Notes under the pieces: model-generated | The model's database searches: none | Told to the model about the DNA's origin: nothing | Seen by the model: the letters and a program-made list of their open reading frames with translations, nothing else | Position numbers and translations under genes: made by a program | In this document: piece after piece, positions 1 to 6,591 of the stretch | How positions within the stretch are numbered: position 1 is the stretch's first letter | Layout of the letters: each line of letters opens with the position of its first letter | From: CAZHGD01 sp964531735 | GTDB taxonomy: Bacteria; Armatimonadota; UBA10988 | Assembly: GCA_964531735.1 (NCBI GenBank) | Contig: CAZHGD010000226.1 | Location: 1 to 9,806 of the forward strand | Reading direction: 5' to 3' | DNA length: 9,806 nucleotides

Positions 1-38
1 CCGCCGAATACCCCGGTGGAAGACCGAGGTCAGGACCC

Positions 39-935
39 ATGTTCATCGACATTCACTGCCACGCCTATCGCAAGCTGCCGCCGATGTACTCGTTTTCGAC
101 ACCGGAGCAGGTGTTGGAGCGCTTCGACACCATGGGCATCGAGAAGGCGGCGCTGCTGCCGATTGTGAGTCCGGAGATCTACCTGCCGCAGGCCAACGAG
201 GACATCCTCGAAATGGTCGAGCAGTACCCGGACCGCTTCTTTGCCTTCTGCAACCTCGATCCGCGCGCCATCGCCAACTCGCCGTTCTCGCCGCTGGGCG
301 ACCTGCTGCGGCATTACAAGGACCAGGGCTGCAAGGGCGTGGGCGAGGTGATGCCGAACCTGGCGGTGATGGACCCGATGGTGCAGAACCTGTTCAAGTG
401 CGCTGAAGAGGTCGGCCTGCCGGTGACCTTCGACGGCTCCGACCAGCTCACCGGCGACTTCGGCCTCTATGACGATCCGGGTCTGCCGCAGCTCGAACAC
501 ACGCTGCAACGCTACCCGAAGCTGGTCATGTTCGGCCATGGGCCGGTCTTCTGGAGCGAGATCGCCCGCCTGGAGACGCCGGCGGAACGCGGCTACATCT
601 TCCGCCGCGAGGGTGGCCAGGTCGGGCGTCTGCCCCTCGGCCCGGTGAAGGAAGAAGGTGTGGTGCCGAAGCTGTTCCGCCGGTACGGCAACTTGATGGG
701 CGACCTGTCCGACTTCACCGCCTACAACGCCCTGGCGCGCGATGACCAGTACGGCCCGGCATTCCTGACCGAGTTCCAGGACCGGCTGTTCTTCGGCACC
801 GACCTGTGCTTCCCGACGATGCCGATTCCGCTGCCCGAACTGCTGATCAAGTGGCGCGACGAGGGCCAGATCAGCGACGTGGTGTTCCAGAAGGTGGCGC
901 GCGAGAACGCGATCCGGTTCTTCGAACTGGACTGA
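39..935 (+). CDS. Amidohydrolase-2 family TIM-barrel metal-dependent hydrolase, 298 aa
   Basis: Probable cytoplasmic metal-dependent hydrolase or decarboxylase of the amidohydrolase superfamily (PF04909-like); substrate unknown. Seen: the N-terminal DIHCH motif gives the metal pair H6 and H8; GCKGVGE puts an acidic residue at E103; FGHGPVFW supplies H167 at a later strand end; FFGTD supplies the conserved Asp D255 near the C-terminus. The length and the C-terminal pattern (YGNLMGDLS, then the GTD motif) match an uncharacterised group of short amidohydrolases found beside catabolic genes. Odd point: the strand that normally carries a metal-binding His reads VTFDGSD, with Asp at 132. No signal peptide is visible. 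The ATG at 39 is preceded by GAGGT at 26-30 with 8-nt spacing. The next gene starts 56 nt downstream, so co-transcription is possible. The fold assignment is secure; the reaction is not known. Confidence 0.85.
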   Translation: MFIDIHCHAYRKLPPMYSFSTPEQVLERFDTMGIEKAALLPIVSPEIYLPQANEDILEMVEQYPDRFFAFCNLDPRAIANSPFSPLGDLLRHYKDQGCKGVGEVMPNLAVMDPMVQNLFKCAEEVGLPVTFDGSDQLTGDFGLYDDPGLPQLEHTLQRYPKLVMFGHGPVFWSEIARLETPAERGYIFRREGGQVGRLPLGPVKEEGVVPKLFRRYGNLMGDLSDFTAYNALARDDQYGPAFLTEFQDRLFFGTDLCFPTMPIPLPELLIKWRDEGQISDVVFQKVARENAIRFFELD

Positions 936-951
936 GGGCACCACGGCAGCT

Positions 952-957
952 TATGAT
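952..957 (+). promoter_or_regulatory. Possible -10 element upstream of the toxin-antitoxin pair
   Basis: TATGAT matches the sigma-70 -10 consensus at five of six positions and lies in the gap between the amidohydrolase stop and the antitoxin start, an AT-rich spot in GC-rich DNA. It would give a leader of roughly 28 nt before the ATG at 992. No convincing -35 box sits 16-18 nt upstream, so this is weak evidence for a separate TA promoter. Confidence 0.25.
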
Positions 958-991
958 GTGGGTGACGGATGGGCGTCGACAGGAGAGAGCG

Positions 992-1210
992 ATGGAGTGG
1001 GCTCCACCACTCGGCCGGATGACGGTGGCCGACAAGCTGCGCGCCTTGGAGTTGCTCTGGGATGACCTCTGCCAGCGCCCCGAAGAGGTGCCCTCGCCAG
1101 CCTGGCATGCCGATGTCCTGCAGGCGCGTGAGCACCAGTTGGCCGCTGGTCAGGCCGAGTTGCTGAACTGGAACGACGCCAAACGACAGTTGCGGGACCA
1201 CAGCGAGTGA
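992..1210 (+). CDS. Antitoxin, putative addiction module component (TIGR02574/PF09720-like), 72 aa
   Basis: Small acidic antitoxin expected to bind and neutralise the ParE/RelE-like toxin encoded next, and probably to repress their shared promoter. Seen: a helical segment with the family pattern, VADKLRALELLWDDL at about residues 12-26, a vPsPaWhadvL stretch, then a C-terminal aelLNWNDAKRQL segment matching the usual W-E-E-V-K-A-R-L end of this family. The length of 72 aa is typical. The start is ATG 992, because AGGAGAG at 981-987 lies at ribosome-binding distance; the ORF is open further upstream but that part runs out of frame through the amidohydrolase gene. An internal ATG at 1019 lacks an SD. 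The stop codon overlaps the toxin GTG (GTGA, 1207-1210), which is typical translational coupling in TA operons. Confidence 0.8.
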   Translation: MEWAPPLGRMTVADKLRALELLWDDLCQRPEEVPSPAWHADVLQAREHQLAAGQAELLNWNDAKRQLRDHSE

Positions 1211-1476
1211 CAATCCAGATCCTCAGCGAGGCTCTCGAGGATCTTCGCGCGGGTGGTCGGTTCTACGAGCGCCAAGTGGCGGGGCTGGGCAGCTACTTCC
1301 TGGACACGCTCATCGCAGACATCGACTCGCTCCGCTTCTATGCGGGCATCCATGAGGTGCACTTCGGCTACCACCGCCTGCTTTCGAAGCGCTTTCCGTA
1401 TGCCATCTACTACCGCGTCGCCAACGATGTGGTTATGTGTCCGTCGTCCTCGACTGCCGTCAGGACCCGTATGTAG
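1207..1476 (+). CDS. ParE/RelE-family toxin, frameshifted near the C-terminus (89 aa as read)
   Basis: Toxin partner of the preceding antitoxin; relatives act on the ribosome (RelE, mRNA cleavage) or on DNA gyrase (ParE). Seen: LSEALEDLRAGGRFYE with the next residues up to GLGSYF, then KRFPYAIYYRV at about residues 61-71, all hallmarks of the plasmid-stabilisation toxin fold. It begins with GTG 1207, sharing 4 nt with the antitoxin stop. After ANDVV (about residue 76) the frame ends in MCPSSSTAVRTRM, which does not resemble the family. The expected VVLDCRQDP end is present one frame over and runs to 1499. Restoring a single T near 1433-1434 would give GTT TAT GTG and a 97-aa protein of normal length. 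The toxin is therefore probably inactive as sequenced, unless the missing base is a sequencing or assembly error. Confidence 0.75.
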   Translation: MTIQILSEALEDLRAGGRFYERQVAGLGSYFLDTLIADIDSLRFYAGIHEVHFGYHRLLSKRFPYAIYYRVANDVVMCPSSSTAVRTRM

Positions 1477-1499
1477 CCCGTGAACGGCTGACCGGGTAG
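1437..1499 (+). other. Out-of-frame remnant encoding the toxin's canonical C-terminus
   Basis: In the frame starting at 1437 the codons read VSVVLDCRQDPYVARERLTG followed by TAG at 1497-1499. This is the conserved last beta strand and tail of TIGR02574-partnered ParE/RelE toxins. It has no start of its own and only makes sense as the continuation of the toxin frame after a one-base loss. Confidence 0.7.
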
Positions 1500-1762
1500 T
1501 CCGAGCACAGCTGCTGGGCATGCCCCGTTGGCCGGGCAGGCCACCACGCCCCACTGCCCGTCAGCGCCACCACCGTTTACTCAAGTGAAACCTCCCTCCG
1601 ATCTCAACGGCGGTGGTAGCGCGCTTGCACCCAGCAACTCCAGGTCGTGCCGCCGGCTCCGCAGGTGGCTTGATGACGTCCCGGCCGGCGGCTTGTCGTC
1701 TGCGCGTGTCGTAGAAACCGACAACGGCGGGCTATGTGGGGTCCGCCAGAAGGAGTTCTGCC
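1500..1762. other. Intergenic region between the toxin remnant and the MFS transporter
   Basis: About 260 nt with no supported gene. It holds the perfect 10-bp palindrome GGGCATGCCC at 1516-1525, and CGGGCA (1533-1538) paired with TGCCCG (1555-1560). These may form a weak termination structure after the TA pair. A further imperfect inverted pair, CACCACCGTT near 1568-1577 and AACGGCGGTGGT at 1606-1617, flanks an AT-richer patch. No good -35/-10 pair is visible for the transporter. ORFs crossing this stretch are extensions of other frames without family resemblance. Confidence 0.4.
1747..1760 (+). promoter_or_regulatory. Ribosome-binding site in a small inverted repeat that sets the MFS start
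   Basis: AGAAGGAG at 1748-1755 is a near-perfect Shine-Dalgarno sequence 7 nt before GTG 1763. It selects that GTG over the ATG at 1736, which would lie upstream of the SD. The SD core GGAG forms the loop of a short hairpin, CAGAA (1747-1751) paired with TTCTG (1756-1760). The RBS role is well supported; a regulatory role for the 5-bp hairpin is speculative. Confidence 0.6.
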
Positions 1763-3058
1763 GTGGCGTCGCACGCTACCACGCAACCTCAGGCGGCTCC
1801 AGCCGACAAGTGGCTGGTACTCATTGGGGCGCTGCAGATCCAGGTCATCCTGGGTGTGGTCTACGGCTTCAGTGCCCTGGTCGAGCCGGTCAAGCACCAG
1901 TTTCCCACCTGGACGAACCAGGACGTGCAGTGGGCCAACACGTTGGCATTGCTGTTCTTCGCGATCATGATGGTGCCCGCCGGGCGCCTCCAGGATCGCA
2001 TGGGGCCGAAGCTGCCGGCGCTGCTGGGGGCCCAGGCGCTGTTCTTTGCGTTCCTCCTCGCCGCGACCATCCGCTCGCCGCAGCAGAAGATGCTGTGGTG
2101 GTTGTCCTACGGGGTGCTCTACGGGGTCGGCATCGGTCTGGCCTACGTCTGCCCGATCGCCGCGCTGGTCAAGTGGTTCCCCGAGAGGAAGGGCCTGATC
2201 ACCGGCATCGCCGTGGCCGGCTTCGGTGGCGGCTCGGCCCTGTTCATCCCCACCGTGTCGGCCTACTTCGCGCCGCAGGAGGTCTTGCACACCGTCAACG
2301 GCGCCGCCACGGCCATCGCCGAGGGCCACACCGTGTCGGACTTCTTCCTGATCCATGCGCTCATCTGTGGCGTCCTGTGCGCCGTCGGCGCGCTGCTGAT
2401 GGCCAACCCGCCAGCACCCGCCGCCACGCCGGCGGCGGCGACCGCCGCGGCCAAGCCGAACGACCTCGACTGGCGGCAGATGCTCGCCACGCCGAAGTTC
2501 TGGCTGCTCTGGCTCATGTTCGTGGGCAGCGCCACCGCGGGCCTGATGACCATCTCGGTGGTCAAGGTGGCAGTCAAGGAGGTCAGCGGCATCACGCCCG
2601 CGCAGGCGGCCTTCGCCGGTTCGGTGCTGGCGTTGCTCAATGCGCTGGGCCGCGTCTTCTGGGGCGCGGTGAGCGACAAGGTCGGCCGCGAGCCGGCGAT
2701 GATCGCCATGTTCGGCCTGCAGACCGTGGCCATGTTCCTGGTCACGCCGCTGATCAGCACCGGCGCCATGGGCGCCTACGTGATCATGGGCCTGGTCGGC
2801 CTGAACTTCGGCGGCAACTTCGCCCTGTTCCCCTCGGCCACGGCCGACGCCTTCGGCATCCGCAACCTGGGCATGAACTATGGCTGGGTGTTCACCGCCT
2901 ATGGCGCGGCGGGCGTCATCGGCCCGCAGGTGGCGGCCTACTTCAAGGATGTCCAGAAGACGTACGCGCCGGCGTTCATCGTCGCCGGTGTGTTGGTGGG
3001 CATCGCCACCGGTCTGGCCGTGGTGAACCTGGCCACGTCGCGGAAGCGCGGCGAGTAG
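1763..3058 (+). CDS. MFS transporter, OFA (oxalate/formate antiporter) family, 431 aa
   Basis: Inner-membrane secondary transporter of the major facilitator superfamily, OFA branch, whose members move small carboxylates, often by exchange. Seen: about 12 hydrophobic segments; the motif A-like loop GRLQDRMGP at about residues 74-82 after TM2; the OFA hallmark YGVGIGLAYVCPIAALVKWF with its following PERKGLITG at about residues 119-148, then GFGGGSALFIP. A central Ala/Pro/Lys-rich loop (about residues 215-232) separates the two six-helix halves, and a second motif A-like loop SDKVGREP sits near 304-311. A conserved Arg is kept in the LGRVFWG segment (R297). The TM11 motif reads TAYG (Y380), where the oxalate transporter OxlT is known to use a Lys in this helix. 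Oxalate is thus doubtful as substrate; a monocarboxylate is possible. Start GTG 1763 was chosen from its SD. Subfamily is sure, substrate unknown. Confidence 0.88.
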   Translation: MASHATTQPQAAPADKWLVLIGALQIQVILGVVYGFSALVEPVKHQFPTWTNQDVQWANTLALLFFAIMMVPAGRLQDRMGPKLPALLGAQALFFAFLLAATIRSPQQKMLWWLSYGVLYGVGIGLAYVCPIAALVKWFPERKGLITGIAVAGFGGGSALFIPTVSAYFAPQEVLHTVNGAATAIAEGHTVSDFFLIHALICGVLCAVGALLMANPPAPAATPAAATAAAKPNDLDWRQMLATPKFWLLWLMFVGSATAGLMTISVVKVAVKEVSGITPAQAAFAGSVLALLNALGRVFWGAVSDKVGREPAMIAMFGLQTVAMFLVTPLISTGAMGAYVIMGLVGLNFGGNFALFPSATADAFGIRNLGMNYGWVFTAYGAAGVIGPQVAAYFKDVQKTYAPAFIVAGVLVGIATGLAVVNLATSRKRGE

Positions 3059-3081
3059 GCGTCATCCGTCCGCTGGTGGTC

Positions 3082-3110
3082 GGGGCGGTCTGCGCCGTGC
3101 GGACCGCCCC
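3082..3110 (+). terminator. GC-rich hairpin downstream of the MFS gene, terminator-like
   Basis: GGGGCGGTC (3082-3090) pairs perfectly with GACCGCCCC (3102-3110). Inside the loop CGC (3093-3095) can pair with GCG (3099-3101). It starts 24 nt after the transporter stop and lies before the LamG gene. No T tract follows, so if it terminates transcription it does so as a strong hairpin without the classical U run. Confidence 0.5.
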
Positions 3111-3171
3111 GCTGCCAGGGCCGCCGGGGCAGCCGTGATCGGCTATACTGGCGGCGCCGGAGGTGCGGGCC

Positions 3172-3939
3172 ATGGGCCTCGTGGGCGGTCGGTGGTGGGG
3201 TGCGGCGGCGCTGTTGGTGCTGCTGGCGCGGCTGGACGCCGCGCCGCTGGTGCCGCCGCAGTGGACGGCCGGGCTGGTCTACGCCCACTCGTTCGACGCC
3301 GACGCACCCGAGGTCAACCTGCCGGGCTGGCAGGTCCACAATCCCCTGCGGGCTGCCGACGGCGGCTTCCACAGGCGGTGCGGTGAGCCGGTCAAGCTGA
3401 CCGGGCAGGACGCGCTGGTCCTCACCGCCAAGGACGAGAGCCTGTCGCCGCAGCGACCGCTGGCGGTGCTGTTCTGGTGGTCGCTGCCGGCCGACCTGCC
3501 GCCGCAGGGCGGGTTCGACCTGCTCTACCTGCACGGCCGCGGCTTCGTCAGCACCTTCCTGCGCGGCGGCCCGTGGTGCGGCCTGGCCGACACCGCAGCG
3601 GTGGTGCAGGTCTACAACCTGCCCGGCATCAGCAACGTCAACGGCATCTACGACACCGCGCCGCGCACCAGCCTCGGCCTGAAGGCCGGCGAGTGGCACC
3701 ACTGCGCGGTGGTCATCGCCGCGTCCTCGCTGGTCAGCGTCTACACCGACGGCCGCAAGGTGTTCGAGACGCGCACGCAGGGCCGCACCTTCAGCGCCGA
3801 CGACGGCTTCCGCCAACTGAAGCTCGGCGGGCCGGTCCGCCTCGACGAGGTGCTGGTGCTCCGCCAGGTGCCGGCGGCCGACGAGCTCGCCGACTACGCG
3901 CCCGGCCTGCGCTGCATGAGGGCCGCGTACGGCTGGTGA
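3172..3939 (+). CDS. Secreted LamG/concanavalin A-like domain protein, 255 aa
   Basis: Predicted exported single-domain protein with a LamG (Laminin_G_3-type) jelly-roll fold, a class that usually binds carbohydrate or cell-surface glycans. Seen: signal peptide at about residues 1-24 (GRWWGAAALLVLLARLDAA, cleavage near DAA|P); a LamG-like domain filling about 35-240 with an N-terminal VYAHSFD strand, the diagnostic GEWHHCAVVI at about 173-182, SVYTDGRKVF at about 189-198, and the closing LDEVLVLRQVPAADELADY signature. No catalytic domain or membrane anchor is present. The ATG at 3172 follows GGAGG (3159-3163) with 8-nt spacing; an in-frame GTG at 3163 overlaps that SD and is rejected. The gene is convergent with the beta-helix gene, whose stop lies only 9 nt away, and probably belongs to the same glycan-related locus. 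The ligand is unknown. Confidence 0.75.
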   Translation: MGLVGGRWWGAAALLVLLARLDAAPLVPPQWTAGLVYAHSFDADAPEVNLPGWQVHNPLRAADGGFHRRCGEPVKLTGQDALVLTAKDESLSPQRPLAVLFWWSLPADLPPQGGFDLLYLHGRGFVSTFLRGGPWCGLADTAAVVQVYNLPGISNVNGIYDTAPRTSLGLKAGEWHHCAVVIAASSLVSVYTDGRKVFETRTQGRTFSADDGFRQLKLGGPVRLDEVLVLRQVPAADELADYAPGLRCMRAAYGW

Positions 3940-3953
3940 GCGCCGGCCTCACC
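3935..3953. terminator. Small hairpin spanning both convergent stop codons
   Basis: GGTGAG (3935-3940) pairs with CTCACC (3948-3953) around a 7-nt loop. The two arms contain the TGA stops of the LamG gene (plus strand) and the beta-helix gene (minus strand). It could serve as a minimal bidirectional terminator, but the stem is only 6 bp and there is no T tract on either side. Confidence 0.25.
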
Positions 3954-6591
3954 GCTTCGAGACGCTGCCGTCCGTGCCCATGACCAGCACCGTGCTCTGC
4001 TCGTCGCTGGTGGCCGCCGCGGCCGTCGCGCCGACCGAGCGCGCACCGGGCAGGCGCGGCAGACCGTAGAAGTCCTGGGTCACCAGCGCCGTGATCGCGT
4101 TGTTCACGCCGGCCGTGGCCAGCCGGGAGTCCGGACGCAGCCGGTAGTCGCCTTGGGCCGGGGCCTGCAAGCCCAGCGGAGCGAGCGGCGTGGCGCCTTG
4201 ACCACGATCGGTGACGTTGCCGGCCACCTCGTCGGCCGGCTTGCGCCGCACCGCCACCGCGCAGCCGGTGACCAGGTTGTCGAGCATGGTCTGGACCCGT
4301 CCGGTCAGCGCGCCCCAGACCGTGCCGCGGTCGTCGCCGCCTTCGTTGAGGAAGATGCCGTCGGCGCCGCGCAGTTGCTGCCAGGCCGGCAACTGGTTCC
4401 AGCGGCCGTCGATGGTGTTGTTGACCACCAGGTTGCGGTCGCTGCTCCAGGACAGCACGCCGTAGCGGAACCAGACCGCGCCCGGCCGCAGGTTGATGGT
4501 GACGTTGTTGGCCACCAAGTTCGGCCCGGGCGAAGCCTCGATGCCGACGCCGAAGGCCCAGGCGTCGCGGAACAGGTTGCCCTCGATGCGGTTGTTGTAG
4601 TGCTCCCAATCGAGCCAGATGCCCGGGCCGCTGCCGCCCACGATGGTGTTGTAGCGGATGATGGCACCGGTCAGGCGGAACATCTTCATGCCGCCCGACT
4701 CCCAGAACGGCTCGGTGCCGGTCCAGTTGTTGTTGACGATGGTGTTGTACTCGATCAGCACCGGAGACCGACCGGGCGCCTCGACGCTCTGATTGGCCGC
4801 GGTCAGCTTCTCGGACAGGCCCTGGCCGCCGATGCCGACGTTGCCCGGGTTCTCGATCCAGTTGCCGCGGATGACGATCGGCGCGGCGCGCTGGTCCTTG
4901 GTCGCCACAAAGGTGACGCCGCGCACCTCGCTGTCGCGCAGCCGGCAGCCTTCGAGCAGCAGGCCCTCGCCGGACAGGTCGACCTGAGCGCGCTGCTGGA
5001 ACTGCGCGCCGTGGCGGAATTCCAGCCCGCGCACCTGCACATGGTCGGCTTGGACCGACAGCAACGTGCCGCGCGCGCCGAGGTCCACGGCGACGCGATT
5101 GGGATCGCCGCCGTCGGGCAGATGCACGTAGACCGCGCGGTCGGGCGTGGCCGGATACGGCGCCAGGACCATCAGTTCGCTCAGCCAGGCGGTGCCCGGC
5201 CCCGTGGCGCGGTCGAGGGCCGCGGGCTTGGTGGCCGAGCAGGTCAGCGGCGGCAGGCCCCTCGGCGCGCCGAAGCGGAACTTCAGCTTGTCGGGCCGGC
5301 AGGTGGTGTCGAACTGGAAGACCAGGTGGTTCCAGCCCTCGCGCAGCGTGAAGTTCTCCCAGCGGTCGGTGAAGCCGTACTGGCGGTGCGGATGCGGCCG
5401 GTCCAGCTCCATGGCCTCCTGGCGTGAGTAGACCACCGCGGGCAGTCGCTCGCCGTTGACCCAGACGCGGTACGGGTTGACCTGCGCGCTGAGGTTGGAG
5501 CCGCCCATGCGCGCCGCGCGGAACTCGCCGGCGCAGTCCACCTGGCCGGTCACCGGCTGCGGGTAGCGCGGGTCCCAGACCACGTTCTGGCGCTTGAGCG
5601 GCGGCACCCAGACCCAGGTCGAGGCCCAGATCACCGCTCGGCGTGCGCGCTCGCCAAAGGGCGCGCCCAGGTCGAGAAAGCCTTGCTCGTCGGCGACGAT
5701 GCGCTGCCAGGCGTGACCGTCGGTCGCCCCGCCGGGGGCACCGTCCAACTCGCCGTTGAAGCTCGGCCGCGCGTACTCGCGCGAGCCCCGGTTGCAGCAG
5801 AACTCGCCGCGCTTCAGCTCGCCCGGCAGGCTCCGCTCCACCAGCGTGCGCCCGGCCGCTGAGACGGTGCCCTCGGTGTTGGTGAACAGCTCGGCCCGCC
5901 AGACCCCGCCGACGCCCATGACCGGCTTCCAGGCGTTGGACCCGAAGAGGTCGTTCCCGCTGATCACCGGCAGCGCGCCGGCGTCGTCGGGCACGCCCTC
6001 GAGGCGGACCGGCTGTGCGGCGGTGCCGCTGCGCGTCACCGTGACGCTCTCGCGGTAGACGCCCGGCTTGACGCGGATGAGGGTGCCGGGCGCGGCCCGC
6101 TTGACCGCGGTGCCGAGGTGCCGCAAGGGCCGCTCGGCGCTGCCGTCGCCGGCGTCGTCGCCGCGGTCGGAGACGTAGATCGCGGGGCCACCGGTGGGCA
6201 CGATGGGCGCGGGGCCGGTCGGCTCGTCGGGCTCATCGGGCGACTTGCCCGGCGTGTGCTGGAACCAGTTGACCACCTGGTCGGCCGGGCGGCCGAGGAT
6301 GATCCGGGCCAGCTCGTCGCGTGAGCGGCCGGGCAAGCCTTCGATGCGGTCGAGCGGGTAGTTGATGATCCACCAGCCCGGCTGACTGGAGACCAGTTGG
6401 CCGAGCGCGGCGTCGTAGCGCAGGTGCACGGTGACCGCGCTCAGCAGCACCCGCTGCCCGCCGCTGGTGATGACCATCGGTGGCAGTGGCGGGTTGGCCG
6501 GCAGGCGCGGCTCGGGCCGCGGCAGCGGCGCGGCGGAGAGGGTCAGGTGCAGCAGCAGCCAGACAGCGGGGGTGGGTATCATGGCGGTCAT
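3949..6591 (-). CDS. Secreted DUF1565/right-handed parallel beta-helix protein, 880 aa
   Basis: Predicted exported pectate-lyase-like beta-helix protein, probably acting on or binding a polysaccharide outside the cytoplasm. Seen: signal peptide at about 1-22 (WLLLHLTLSAAP core); an unrecognised module at about 38-110; a Pro/Glu-rich linker at 112-136; a DUF1565-type cap at about 137-200 (IYVSDRGDDAGDGSAERPL, then GTLIRVKPGVYRE); a long interruption at about 215-485 with a jelly-roll-like stretch (YRVWVNGERLP, LREGWNHLVFQFD); then beta-helix coils at about 505-790 with repeated N-T-I-x-N/G and I-x-G-N turns (IEYNTIVNN, IRYNTIVGG, RIEGNLFRD, LVVNNTIDG). It ends with DFYGLPRLPG, the usual closing motif, plus a short low-complexity tail. 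Start 6591 has GAAGG at 6606-6602; an ATG three codons in (6582) is the alternative. It is divergent from the glycosidase gene. Lyase, hydrolase or binding role cannot be decided: I see no certain catalytic residues. Confidence 0.82.
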   Translation of the reverse strand: MTAMIPTPAVWLLLHLTLSAAPLPRPEPRLPANPPLPPMVITSGGQRVLLSAVTVHLRYDAALGQLVSSQPGWWIINYPLDRIEGLPGRSRDELARIILGRPADQVVNWFQHTPGKSPDEPDEPTGPAPIVPTGGPAIYVSDRGDDAGDGSAERPLRHLGTAVKRAAPGTLIRVKPGVYRESVTVTRSGTAAQPVRLEGVPDDAGALPVISGNDLFGSNAWKPVMGVGGVWRAELFTNTEGTVSAAGRTLVERSLPGELKRGEFCCNRGSREYARPSFNGELDGAPGGATDGHAWQRIVADEQGFLDLGAPFGERARRAVIWASTWVWVPPLKRQNVVWDPRYPQPVTGQVDCAGEFRAARMGGSNLSAQVNPYRVWVNGERLPAVVYSRQEAMELDRPHPHRQYGFTDRWENFTLREGWNHLVFQFDTTCRPDKLKFRFGAPRGLPPLTCSATKPAALDRATGPGTAWLSELMVLAPYPATPDRAVYVHLPDGGDPNRVAVDLGARGTLLSVQADHVQVRGLEFRHGAQFQQRAQVDLSGEGLLLEGCRLRDSEVRGVTFVATKDQRAAPIVIRGNWIENPGNVGIGGQGLSEKLTAANQSVEAPGRSPVLIEYNTIVNNNWTGTEPFWESGGMKMFRLTGAIIRYNTIVGGSGPGIWLDWEHYNNRIEGNLFRDAWAFGVGIEASPGPNLVANNVTINLRPGAVWFRYGVLSWSSDRNLVVNNTIDGRWNQLPAWQQLRGADGIFLNEGGDDRGTVWGALTGRVQTMLDNLVTGCAVAVRRKPADEVAGNVTDRGQGATPLAPLGLQAPAQGDYRLRPDSRLATAGVNNAITALVTQDFYGLPRLPGARSVGATAAAATSDEQSTVLVMGTDGSVSKR

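Noticed and set aside
806..991. N-terminal extension of the antitoxin frame into the amidohydrolase gene
   Set aside because: It overlaps a well-supported gene out of frame and has no family resemblance; family length and SD support ATG 992.
1575..1591. GTTTACTCAAGTGAAAC as a dyad operator
   Set aside because: Only four outer base pairs match; the inner positions do not pair, so it is not distinguishable from chance.
1736..1762. Upstream ATG start for the transporter giving 440 aa
   Set aside because: It would lie upstream of, and read through, the AGAAGGAG at 1748-1755; GTG 1763 has ideal spacing.
1528..3138. Plus-strand ORF of 536 aa overlapping the transporter in another frame
   Set aside because: Arg/Gly/His-rich without transmembrane pattern; the transporter frame shows clear OFA motifs and has an excellent SD.
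3144..3149. TATACT as a -10 box for the LamG gene
   Set aside because: No -35 element at proper spacing and the resulting leader would be very short, leaving the SD almost at the transcript end.
4153..5427. Plus-strand ORF of 424 aa across the beta-helix gene
   Set aside because: Composition is Ala/Arg/Gly-rich with no recognisable motif, and it is fully antisense to a well-supported beta-helix protein.
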